NCBI RefSeq assembly: GCF_902167145.1
Contig: NC_050100.1
Location: forward strand, 217,986,081 to 218,050,080
DNA: 64,000 nt
From: Zea mays
Lineage: Eukaryota > Streptophyta > Magnoliopsida > Poales > Poaceae
Direction of reading: 5' to 3'
Program-made: the position numbers and the translations under genes
Part shown: positions 22,766 to 32,800 of the stretch, one piece after another
How the letters are laid out: the number at the start of each line of letters is the position of its first letter
Numbering within the stretch: position 1 is the first letter of the stretch
The notes under the pieces: generated by a model
The model's input: only the letters and a program-made list of their open reading frames with translations
What the model was told of the DNA's origin: nothing
Database searches by the model: none

Positions 22766-24090
22766 TGAAAGGGAATTAGGCTTACACCTAGTTCCTAAAT
22801 AATTTTGGTGGTTGAATTGCCCAACACAAATAATTGGACTAACTAGTTTGCCCAAGTGTGTAGATTATACAGGTGTAAAAGGTTCACCCTCAGCCAATAA
22901 AAAGACCAAGTTTTGGATTCAATAAAGGAGCAAAGGGGCAACCGAAGGCACCCCTGGTCTGGCGCACCGGACTGTCCGGTGTGCCACCGGACAGTGAACA
23001 GTACCTGTCCGGTGCACCAGGGGACTCAGACTCAAACTCGCCACCTTCGGAAATTTCCAGGGCGACTCGGCTATAATTCACCGGACTGTCCGGTGTACAC
23101 CGGACAGTGTCCGGTGCGCCAAGGGAGATCGGCTTCAGGAACTCGCCAGCTTCGGGAAACGCCAACGGCTAGTCCGCTATAATTCACCGGACTGTCCGGT
23201 GTGCACCGGACTGCCCGGTGCGACTTCGGAGCAACGGCTATCTCCGCGCCAACGGCTCTCTGCCGCGCATTCAATGCGCACTCTGCGCGCGCAGAAGTCA
23301 GAATCGCCCATGCTGGCACACCGGACATCAAACAGTACCTGTCCGGTGTGCACCGGACATCCAGGCGGGCCCACATGTCAGGAGCTCCAACGGCTAGAAT
23401 CCAACGGCAGTGATGACGTGGCAGGGGGCACCGGACTGTCCGGTGTGCACCGGACTGTCCGGTGCGCCATCGAACAGACAGCCCAGCCAACGGTCAAGTT
23501 TGGTGGTTGGGGCTATAAATACCCCAACCACCCCACCATTCATTGCATCCAAGTTTTCCACTTCTCAACTACTACAAGAGCTCTAGCATTCAATTCTAGA
23601 CACACTAAAGAGATCAAATCCTCTCCAATTCCACACAAAGCCCTAGTGACTAGTGAGAGTGATTTGTCGTGTTCATTTGAGCTCTTGCGCTTGGATTGCT
23701 TCTTTTCTTTCTCACTTGTTCTTGTGATCAAAACTCCATTGTAATCAAGGCAAGAGGCACCAATTGTGTGGTGGCCCTTGCGGGGAAGTTTTGTTCCCGG
23801 TTTTGATTTGAGAAGAGAAGCTCACTCGGTCCGTGGGACCGTTTGAGAGAGGGAAGGGTTGAAAGAGACCCGGCCTTTGTGGCCTCCTCAACGGGGAGTA
23901 GGTTTGCGAGAACCGAACCTCGGTAAAACAAATCCGTGTGTCACACTTCATTATTTGCTTGCGATTTGTTTTGCCCCCTCTCTCGCGGACTTGTTCATAT
24001 TTCTAACGCTAACCCGGCTTGTAGTTGTGTTTATATTTGTAAATTTCAGTTTCGCCCTATTCACCCCCCCCCCCCTCTAGGCGACTATCA
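22766..24090 (+). repeat. 3' LTR of Sirevirus C1
   Basis: 1325 bp. Nearly identical to 5658-6980: about four substitutions (for example one inside a palindrome at 23214) and a poly-C run two bases longer. TATA at 23514-23521. Followed by TSD CAAAG. Confidence 0.95.
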
Positions 24091-24095
24091 CAAAG

Positions 24096-24340
24096 CCGTG
24101 CTGACTGTAGGACCGCTAACCTAGAGTGGAATGGTCGTTCTAAGGACTATAGACCTCTGTCTCTGCCTTGACTTTGATATCCCTTCAAAAGTTGGTCATA
24201 CCGACCAAACCTATGTTCTACTATATATTATACCTTGCTGAAAATCATGTTTTATTCTAATCCTTCATTTACTTATGATTCATTATTTGCTGGTCATATT
24301 GATTCTGTTCTTACCCCTTTGCTTGCGATGTCTTTTGTAG
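24096..24340 (+). other. Leader of chromovirus G between PBS and extra ORF
   Basis: Rest of the PBS region plus an untranslated leader of about 240 bp. No coding or structural signal recognised. Confidence 0.6.
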
Positions 24341-25339
24341 ATGGCTCGACTTAGACACACTGCACGAAAGTCAGTCATCCCCTTCTTACCCTCCCGCCTT
24401 GCTGAGCGTCCGCTTCGCCGTCCCGTGGCCGGACAGTCCAGCCACTTGGAGAGACTACACCACCGTCTGCATGAGGAGCAGGAGCAGCAGGGCTCTTCTT
24501 TCTCGCTCCACCAGGAGATAGAGTCTGTGAGGAGCTGCTCCCCTGTGCTTCCTCTGGAGCCGCCCCCTGCACCACCATTGGGCGTCCCAGCTTCCGGAGT
24601 AGCTGCTGGAGGAGACCCGGACGACAGAGGAGGCGACGACAGCTCGAGCCACGACACCGACTTCTCTGCTAACCTTGAGCCGGAAGGATGGGTTGCTCGA
24701 CCCATCACTCGCGACGCTGCTCGCGGGTGTCACTTCCACGATGCGCTTGACACCCTGCTATGTCGGGCATTTGACCGGCATACTTGGTCCGTCGAGTATC
24801 GCTGTGTGGTCTACCAGCACAGTCGCGGGGTCTACCCGGACCGCTGGGAGGCAACCTGCTTGGTGCGCTGCCCGGAGAACAGTCTCCAGGGTGCTGAGGT
24901 CTGCTCAGAGCACTATTCTATCTCTGAGCGGGACTCAGCTGAGGCAGCCATGCAAGATGCTGCACGGCGTGCGCTTTCGCACTACTGCTCAGTTTTCGGT
25001 GGGGCAGCTGACGGTCTTGACCTGAAGTATTACCCCCGCCGTTCATCTGGCAGCACAGGAGGCGTGATTGTCTCACCTGTCGGTGAGGGCAATCCTAGGT
25101 TGAGCAGCACAGTCAACCTAGCCGCCGTGCTAAACACGGAGCTGGACCATGCACTAGACGAGCTGAGTAGGGCTCGTGCTGAGATCGCCCAGCTGCGGGT
25201 TGAGCGCGCGGAACGTCGTCACCTGGAGGATGGTTCCCCCGCTCCCGTCGGGACTCAGCACCCGTACCGCTCACCTCAGCGTGGACACCAGTCTTATGGC
25301 AATCCCGACTGCAAGACCAAGATAACTCTAGAACCATAG
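24341..25339 (+). CDS. Extra ORF of chromovirus G, upstream of gag; possible dsRNA-binding-like domain
   Basis: 332 codons from ATG to TAG, in a different frame from gag and 405 bp before the gag ATG. I do not recognise a named family. The N-terminus (about 1-95) is basic, then Gln/Ser/Pro-rich and acidic, probably disordered. Residues about 128-215 have an alpha-beta-beta-beta-alpha look: helix HDALDTLLCRAF, strands around EYRCVVYQHS, RWEATCLVRC and SEHYSISERDS, then an Ala-rich helix AEAAMQDAARRALSHYC. This resembles a double-stranded RNA-binding domain, with the Ser-rich turn into an Ala-rich helix. Residues about 266-300 form a short coiled coil (LDELSRARAEIAQLRVERAE). The ORF is intact although gag-pol is not. 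Extra ORFs before gag are known in some plant gypsy lineages. The function suggested here is inference only. Confidence 0.7.
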   Translation: MARLRHTARKSVIPFLPSRLAERPLRRPVAGQSSHLERLHHRLHEEQEQQGSSFSLHQEIESVRSCSPVLPLEPPPAPPLGVPASGVAAGGDPDDRGGDDSSSHDTDFSANLEPEGWVARPITRDAARGCHFHDALDTLLCRAFDRHTWSVEYRCVVYQHSRGVYPDRWEATCLVRCPENSLQGAEVCSEHYSISERDSAEAAMQDAARRALSHYCSVFGGAADGLDLKYYPRRSSGSTGGVIVSPVGEGNPRLSSTVNLAAVLNTELDHALDELSRARAEIAQLRVERAERRHLEDGSPAPVGTQHPYRSPQRGHQSYGNPDCKTKITLEP

Positions 25340-25744
25340 ATCGTTAGAGTTGGATCTTGTAATTAATACGAAATATATATACATAGAAGCTTCAGTCTTA
25401 GCGTTAGTCTCGGTCTTAGTTAGTCTTAGTTAGACAGGGTAGTTTGCTATATCCTGTGCATTTATGTTTGTCATGATGAACTTTGTTTGGTTTGGATCTT
25501 TGTAATGATTGTCACCAGAGTGTGGGTATCCCCTGCATTTTGGTTCACCTATTATGTTAATAAAGTTAGTTATATAGTTGGGAAACCTTTTATTCTACTT
25601 TCCTCTTTATCTGAGAAGCTGTGTGGTCTGTGTTGGAGATCAGTGAAGACGCTCATCTGTTCAGTGTTGTTGAAGAATTCTATTCTCTTTTCTTATGCTG
25701 CAAGACTTGCCAGATCAGTTCTGATGTGTAGTTGCATTCTGCAG
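25340..25744 (+). other. Spacer between extra ORF and gag of chromovirus G
   Basis: About 400 bp. The gag frame is open back to about 25487 but has no ATG before 25745. Pyrimidine-rich stretches occur; a spliced or internally initiated gag is possible but not shown. Confidence 0.5.
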
Positions 25745-28700
25745 ATGTCAGAGAACAGGCGCAGAGGAGGAAGGCGTGCTCAGCAGGAGCGAGCCGCTCA
25801 ACAGGAAGAGGTGCCCCAGCAGCAGCACCTGCCGCCCCCGCCCCCGATGTCCATCGAGCAGATGTTTCTGATGCAGACTCAGGCAGTTCAAGCCATCGGT
25901 CAGACTTTGGCCGCCATTCAGCAGCAGCAGCAGCAACAGCAGCAGGCCCCACCTCAGCCTCAGATGCCCAGAGACAAGCGTGCTGAATTCATGAGAGGTC
26001 ATCCACCAACGTTCGCTCATTCTTCTGACCCTATGGATGCTGAAGATTGGCTATGCACTGTGGAGCGGGAGTTGCATACCGCTCAGTGCGATGACAGGGA
26101 GAAAGTTCTGTATGGTCCCCGTCTGTTGAGAGGAGCAGCCCAGTCATGGTGGGAGTCTTATCTCGCCACCCATGCCCACCCTGACGCCATCACCTGGGAA
26201 GAGTTCAGAGGTAGCTTTCGTCAGTACCATGTTCCTGCAGGTCTGATGACAGTGAAGAAGGAGGAGTTCCTAGCTCTCAAGCAAGGGCCATCGTCTGTCA
26301 GTGAGTACCGAGACAGATTTCTGCAGTTGTCTCGTTATGCTCCTGAAGATGTCAACACTGACGCCAAGCGACAGTACCGTTTCCTGAGAGGCTTGGTTGA
26401 CCCTCTGCAGTACCAACTGATGAATCACACCTTTCCAACATTCCAGCACCTGATTGACAGAGCAATCATGACAGAGAGAAAGCGTAAGGAGATGGAAGAT
26501 CGTAAGCGCAAGATCAGTGGACCCCAGCCTGGAAGCAGCAGTCGTCCCCGTTTCTCAGGCAATCAACCTCAGCAGTTCAGGCAGAACCAGCGTCCACCTC
26601 AACAGCATCAGCAGTTCCAAAGGCAGTATCCTCAGCACCAGTACCAGAACCGTCAGAGCAATCAGTCAGGAGGTTAGTTTCAGAAGCAGAATCAGCAGGC
26701 ACCTCGTATTCCTGCCCCAGCAAACCAGCAGAGCAGTCAGGCAGCACCAGCTCAGGTTGGAAACAGAGCATGTTTCCACTGTGGAGAGCAAGGCCACTGG
26801 GTGATGCAATGTCCGAAGAAGGCAGCCCAGCAGCAGTCAGGCCCCAATGCCCCAGCAAAGCAGAATGTGCCTCAGTCTGGAGCAGGCAATCGCCCTCAGC
26901 CGCGTTATAATCATGGAAGACTGAATCACTTGGAGGCTGAAGCAGTTCAGGAGACCCCCGGCATGATAGTAGGTATGTTCCCAGTCGACTCCCATATTGC
27001 AGAGGTGTTATTTGATACTGGAGCAACGCATTCTTTCATTACTGCATCATGGGTAGAAGCACATAACCTTCCAATTACTACCATGTCAACCCCCATTCAA
27101 ATTGACTCAGCCGGTGGTAGAATTCGAGCCGATAGCATTTGTTTGAATATAAGTGTGGAAATAAGGGGGATAGCGTTTCCCGCCAACCTTATAGTAATGG
27201 GTACTCAGGGAATAGATGTCATCCTAGGGATGAATTGGCTAGATAAGTATCAGGCAGTTATCAGTTGTGATAAGAGGACAATCAAGTTGGTGTCCCCACT
27301 AGGAGAGGAAGTGGTGACCGAGTTAGTCCCGCCTGAGCCAAAGAAAGGAAGTTGTTATCAGCTAGCTGTTGATAGCAGTGAAGCAGACCCAATTGAGAGT
27401 ATCAAGGTTGTGTCTGAGTTCCCAGATGTGTTTCCAAAGGACTTACCGGGTATGCCACCAGGGCGGAAAGTTGAGTTTGCCATAGAGCTTCTTCCTGGAA
27501 CCGCCCCTATCTTCAAGAGAGCTTACAGAATATCTGGACCAGAGTTGGTTGAGCTTAAGAAGCAGATTGATGAGCTGTCAGAGAAAGGTTACATCCGGCC
27601 AAGCACCTCGCCTTGGGCCGCCCCTGTCTTGTTCGTGGAAAAGAAAGATGGCACCAAGAGGATGTGCATCGATTACCGAGCTTTGAATGAAGTCACGATC
27701 AAGAACAAGTATCCCTTGCCCAGAATAGAAGATCTGTTCGACCAGTTGAGAGGAGCCAGTGTGTTCTCCAAGATTGATCTGAGGTCAGGTTATCATCAGC
27801 TCAGGATCCGACCTTCGGACATTCCGAAGACGGCATTTATTACCAAGTATGGTTTGTATGAGTTCACAGTGATGTCTTTTGGTTTGACCAATGCGCCAGC
27901 GTTCTTTATGAACTTGATGAATAGTGTATTCATGGATTACCTTGATAAGTTTGTGGTGGTATTCATTGATGACATTCTGATTTACTCTCAAAGCGAAGAA
28001 GAGCATGCAGATCATTTGAGGATGGTGTTGCAGAGATTGCGAGAGCACCAGTTGTATGCAAAATTGAGCAAGTGTGAGTTCTGGATCAGTGAAGTCCTGT
28101 TCTTGGGTCATATAATCAACAAAGAAGGATTGGCTGTTGATCCGAAGAAAGTGGCAGACATTCTGAACTGGGAAGCGCCAACAGATGCTAGAGGAATCAA
28201 GAGTTTCATTGGAATGGCCGGATATTATCGGCGATTCATTGAAGGGTTTTCGAAGATTGCGAAACCAATGACAGCATTGCTAGGCAACAAGGTTGAGTTC
28301 AAGTGGACCCAGAAATGTCAAGAGGCCTTTGAAGCGCTGAAAGGGAAGTTGACTACAGCGCCTGTCTTAGTCTTGCCTGATGTGCACAAGCCCTTCTCGG
28401 TGTATTGTGATGCTTGCTACACAGGTTTGGGATGTGTGTTGATGCAAGAGGGAAGAGTTGTGGCTTACTCGTCCCGACAGTTGAAGGTTCATGAGAAGAA
28501 TTACCCAATCCATGATCTAGAGTTGGCAGCAGTGGTCCACGCACTGAAGTCATGGAGGCACTATCTGTATGGACAGAAATGCGATGTTTACACAGATCAC
28601 AAGAGTCTGAAGTACATATTCACTCAGTCAGAGTTGAACATGAGGCAACGAAGATGGTTAGAGTTGATCAAAGACTATGAGTTGGAGATTCATTACCATC

Positions 28701-30298
28701 CAGGCAAAGCAAACGTAGTGGCAGATGCTTTGAGCAGAAAGAGTCAAGTCAATCTGATGGTCGCTCGTCCGATGCCTTATGAGTTGGCCAAGGAGTTTGA
28801 CAGGTTGAGTCTCGGATTTCTGAACAATTCGCGAGGAGTCACAGTCGAGTTGGAACCTACTTTAGAGCGCGAAATCAAAGAAGCGCAGAAGAATGATGAA
28901 AAGATCAGTAAGATTCGGCGACTGATTCTAGATGGCAAAGGCAAAGATTTTCGAGAAGATGCAGAAGGCGTGACATGGTTTAAAGACCGCTTGTGTGTTC
29001 CCAATGTCCAGTCCATTCGGGAGTTGATTCTTAAAGAAGCTCATGAGACAGCCTATTCGATTCACCCTGGCAGTGAGAAGATGTATCAGGATCTGAAGAA
29101 GAAATTTTGGTGGTACGGAATGAAGAGGGAAATCGCAGAGCATGTGGCTATGTGCGATAGTTGTCGAAGAATTAAGGCAGAACACCAGAGACCTGCTGGA
29201 TTGTTGCAACCGTTGCAGATCCCTCAGTGGAAATGGGATGAAATCGGTATGGATTTCATAGTCGGATTGCCTCGCACTCGAGCCGGCTACGATTCCATCT
29301 GGGTAGTAGTGGACTGCTTGACCAAGTCAGCCCACTTCATACCTGTCAAGACCAACTATAGCAGTGCAGTATTGGCAGAGTTGTATATGTCTCAGATCGT
29401 TTGTCTTCATGGTGTGCCAAAGAAGATAGTGTCAGACAGAGGAACGCAGTTCACCTCTCATTTCTGGCAGCAGTTGCATGAAGCCTTGGGCACGCATCTG
29501 AACTTCAGTTCAGCTTATCATCCGCAGACAGATGGCCAGACCGAAAGGACCAATCAAATTCTTGAAGACATGTTGAGAGCCTGTGCGTTGCAAGATCAGT
29601 CCGGATGGGACAAGCGATTGCCTTATGCATAGTTTTCCTATAACAACAGTTACCAGGCCAGTTTGAAGATGTCACCATTTCAGGCGCTCTATGGAAGGAG
29701 TTGTAGAACTCCGTTGCAATGGGATCAGCCTGGAGAGAAGCAAGTGTTTGGGCCAGACATTTTGCTTGAAGCCGAAGAGAACATCAAGATGGTCCGAGAG
29801 AATCTGAAGATAGCGCAATCAAGACAGCGAAGCTACGCAGACACAAGAAGAAGAGAGCTGAGTTTCGAAGTCGGAGACTTTGTCTATCTGAAAGTGTCAC
29901 CGATCAGAGGAGTCAGAAGATTCGGAGTGAAAGGCAAGCTAGCACCCCGCTACATTGGTCCGTGTCAGATTCTTGCAAGACGTGGAGAAGTGGCCTATCA
30001 GCTCAGTCTACCAGAGAATTTGTCTGCTGTGCATGATGTCTTTCATGTGTCTCAGTTGAAAAAGTGCTTGCGTGTGCCAGAAGAGCAGTTGCCAGTGGAA
30101 GGTCTTGAAGTCCAGGAGGACTTGACCTACGTTGAGAAGCCAGTGCAAATCCTTGAGGTTGCAGACAGAGTCACCCGAAGGAAGACCATCAGAATGTGCA
30201 AAGTCAAATGGAATCATCACTCTGAGGAAGAAGCAACCTGGGAGCGTGAAGATGATCTGTTGGCTAAATACCCTGAGCTCTTTGCTAGCCAACCCTGA
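25745..30298 (+). pseudogene. gag-pol: gag-pol polyprotein of chromovirus G, broken by two in-frame TAG codons
   Basis: One frame of 1518 codons from ATG to TGA, interrupted by TAG at 26675-26677 and TAG at 29630-29632. Order: Gln/Pro-rich N-terminus with a poly-Gln run; retrotransposon gag domain (RGAAQSWWESY, WEEFRGSFRQYHVP, EYRDRFLQLSRYAP); Gln-rich linker with the first stop; CCHC knuckle [14 protein letters not shown]; aspartic protease [11 protein letters not shown]; reverse transcriptase with [12 protein letters not shown]; RNase H ([10 protein letters not shown]); integrase HHCC zinc finger, then DDE residues in [17 protein letters not shown] and [13 protein letters not shown]. The second stop follows in the integrase C-terminal part. 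After it come a GPY/F-like module (APRYIGPCQI) and a chromodomain-like end (MCKVKWNHHSEEEATWE). No frameshift. Both stops are absolute barriers unless read through. Confidence 0.92.
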
Positions 30299-30318
30299 AT
30301 CTCGAGGGCGAGATTCTT

Positions 30319-30330
30319 TTAAGGGGGATA
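30319..30330 (+). other. PPT of chromovirus G
   Basis: TTAAGGGGGATA, 20 bases after the gag-pol stop and directly before the truncated 3' LTR. Expected place and composition for plus-strand priming. Confidence 0.75.
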
Positions 30331-32459
30331 GGTCGGTTCAACCGCTCCTGGCCGGTTCAACCGCCCTTGGGCCGGTTCAACCGCCCTTCCCCCCGTTCGG
30401 CCGCCCGTTCCCGTCCCGGCCTCGCCCGACCGTATCTTCGCTCGCCCGCGCTCGCAGTGATTATTCGTTAATTAGCGTGTTGCGTCGCGCGCTTCGCCGC
30501 GCGACGGTTTGTCTAAATTCAGATTCTATCTTGTGTTGCGTCGTGCGCTTCGTCGCGCGACGATCCATTTTTGTTTCAGGTTGTTTAAGGTGTAACGCCG
30601 CGTGTGTATTCACGCGACGTTCCACTTTGGACTCAGTTTAGTCGACGTATGCCGTCGTGCGCTTCATCGCGCGACGTTTAACGTCTCCTCGTATCTAAGG
30701 CGAAGTGTCTCGTTGCGTGCTCGGTCGCGCGACGAGTCGTTAACTTTTTAATTTGTTTTAGAGAGCTTTGTCGCGCGTCTCGCCGCGCGACCATCCTTTT
30801 TGTTTACCTCCACCTGCTTATAATAATTGGACATGAAACATGACTTTACTTTACGCTAAACATAGTGTCTACATTAAATTTCCTTCCATTAAGCGAGTGG
30901 TTAATTTATAATCATGTAACGTGATCGTTTCTCGACTGTCTTGTTCTCCTTCTCTCTTAACTATAACTGCGAGCCCGCGTAGAACGTCTGTTTACTTATT
31001 GCATTCTATTGTATGGTGTACTGTTCTTTTGTATTAAATATGTGGATGTATGTATGTTTGCAATCGCATAGAGAACGATCCGGTTGAAGAGCCCGAGGAA
31101 CTCGCAGGAGAAGCCCCTGAGCAGCAGTCGGTTGGTGGAGGCAAGTGTCCCTTGACCTATCTCTGTCCTATTCATTCTTTAATTCACCCCCCGCTTTACA
31201 TATTTATACCTAAGGTTTGACTAGCTTTTGTTATCCCTATCCTTGCTTACCTATTTGGGTTGGATTATTACTGTTTAGCTTTATGCTATTGCTCAACTCT
31301 AATCAATGAACATGATGAGAATATCTATGATACGCTGTTTTCCCTTCTCTTATTATGATGTTGTACTTGTGGCTTTAAGGGGGCTCGAGCGGTTTCTCGA
31401 GTACCTCTCCGTAAGGACCTGTTCTATGGATGACCGCCCGGGAAAAACAGTGCAACCATGAGGGTAGAATGGGGTGCCCTTAGCTGAATAATTAGAGGAT
31501 CCGGGGTGTAGTTCACTTAGCCGTCGTGCCGTCAATGGGGCTCGGTGTATGCGGCTCGCTCTGCCAAGGTTGATTTGTCCCTTGGGGAGGAGTGCGGTAC
31601 ATTTAGGAAACCTAACGGGTGGCTACAGCCCCGGGGAATCTTTGTAAAGGCTACGTAGTGATGCCCTGCTGGGTCACCTTGGTAGTGATCAATGGAGAGT
31701 CATGATCTCCGGGCAGAATGGGAATCACAGCTTGTGGGTAAAGTGCACAACCTCTGCAGAGTGTTTGAAAACTGATATATCAGCCGTGCTCGCGGTTATG
31801 AGCGGCCAAGGGAGCTCCAGTGATTAGTGGTACTTGATCAGAGATACTTTTGGTACAGGTGGTTATGAGATTGATGGTTGTGGTTATGACTATGGTGCTG
31901 GTAAGTGGTATTCTTTCCGTTTGGAAAGGGTACATCGGGCTAATAACTTGGGTTAATGTTAAAACTTGGCTTTCTACTAGTAAGTAATAATCTGACCAAC
32001 TAAAAGCAACTGCTTGACTCATCCCCACATACAGCTAGTCCACTACAGCCAAACAGGATACTTGCTGAGTATGTTGATGTGTACTCACCCTTGCTCTACA
32101 CACCAAACCCCCCCAGGTTGTCAGCATTGCAACCACTGCTCAGGCGAAGATGAAGCTGTGGAAGGAGACTTCCAGGAGTTCCAAGACTACGACGAGTTCT
32201 AGGTGTGGGTTAGCGGCAACCCCCAGTCGGCTGCCTGTGAAGGCCGCAGTTATCTACGTTTCTTTTCCGCACTTTGATTTATTGTAAGAACTATATGGAC
32301 GTCTCAGACGTACGATGTAATCAACTATTATTCCCTTTTAATACTATTTTGAGCACTGTGTGATGATGTCCATATTATGTAACTGCTGTGTACGTGAATA
32401 ACTAATCCTGGCACGTACATGGTTTGCATTCGGTTTGCCTTCTAAAACCGGGTGTGACA
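30331..32459 (+). repeat. 3' LTR of chromovirus G, truncated at its 5' side
   Basis: 2129 bp matching 3515-5642 of the left LTR with about ten differences including a one-base indel. The first 1109 bp of the LTR (2406-3514), including TGTAACGCC and the C-rich tract, are missing. The break lies in the GGTTCAACCG repeat just behind the PPT. Confidence 0.92.
30483..30792 (+). repeat. Hairpin array in 3' LTR of G
   Basis: Same six hairpins as 3667-3976, shifted by exactly 26816. One CpG in the fourth hairpin is changed (CTTCATCG instead of CTTCGTCG), in its loop. Confidence 0.88.
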
Positions 32460-32800
32460 ACACCGGACATTGTCTGGTGCCTCACCGGACAGTCCGGTGA
32501 ATTATAGCGGAGCGCCCTCTGATTTTTCTGAAGGTGACGAGTTTGGAGCTGAGTTCCCTGGTACACCAGACACTGTCCGGTGGTGCACCGGACAGTCCGG
32601 TGCGCCAGACCAGGGCACACTTCGGCTGTCTTTTGCTCTCTTTGTTTGAACCCTTCCTTGGTCATTTTATTGGTCTATTGTGAACCTTTGGCACCTGTAA
32701 AACTTATAATCTAGAGCAAACTAGTTAGTCCAATTATTTGTGTTGGGCAATTCAACCACCAAAATCAATTAGGAAAAGGTGTAAGCCTATTTCCCTTTCA
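32460..32800 (-). repeat. 5' LTR of Sirevirus A, 5' part
   Basis: Continuation of 1542-2405 beyond chromovirus G, ending CCTATTTCCCTTTCA at 32800, the reverse of the LTR start. Contains several palindromes, some decayed (CACCAGAC, TCTGGTG). Confidence 0.85.

Larger units (their letters stand above)
5658..24090 (+). mobile_element. Sirevirus C1 (Opie/Ji-like), nested in G and interrupted by C2
   Basis: Bounded by TSD CAAAG at 5653-5657 and 24091-24095. LTRs are 5658-6980 and 22766-24090. PBS is at 6982-6994, gag 7029-18666 (split by C2), pol 18680-21926, and five PPT-like tracts lie at 22247-22765. The LTRs differ by about four substitutions plus poly-C length, which suggests an insertion roughly 0.1 million years old at the commonly used 1.3e-8 rate (estimate). 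Pol is damaged, so the element is non-autonomous now. Confidence 0.95.
2406..32459 (+). mobile_element. Ty3/gypsy chromovirus G (Tekay-like), interrupted by nested Sireviruses
   Basis: Element order is LTR 2406-5642, PBS 5647-5657, insertion of C1 with its TSD (5658-24095), leader, extra ORF 24341-25339, gag-pol 25745-30298, PPT 30319-30330, truncated 3' LTR 30331-32459. LTR ends are TGTAACGCC and GGTGTGACA. The integrase carries a GPY/F module and the polyprotein ends in a chromodomain-like segment (KVKWNHHSEEEATWE), which points to a chromovirus, probably Tekay clade. No TSD is evident: GCTGG precedes and ACACC follows, yet the flanks are otherwise collinear with related LTRs apart from one T. 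The LTRs differ at about ten sites over 2.1 kb, so the insertion is young. Confidence 0.9.
1..32800 (-). mobile_element. Sirevirus (Ty1/copia) element A, partial; gag, PBS and 5' LTR visible
   Basis: Minus-strand Copia element of the Opie/Ji type that enters from the left edge. Visible parts, in element order, are the 5' LTR (32800 back to 32460, then 2405 back to 1542), the PBS, and the first 497 gag codons. The LTR is split by chromovirus G. A sits inside the 5' LTR of element D: D's sequence resumes at 32801 with CACTT, and D's other LTR shows it is continuous there. The left end of A and its TSD lie outside the window. LTR termini, PBS and gag start are seen directly; the family name is inference. 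Confidence 0.85.
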
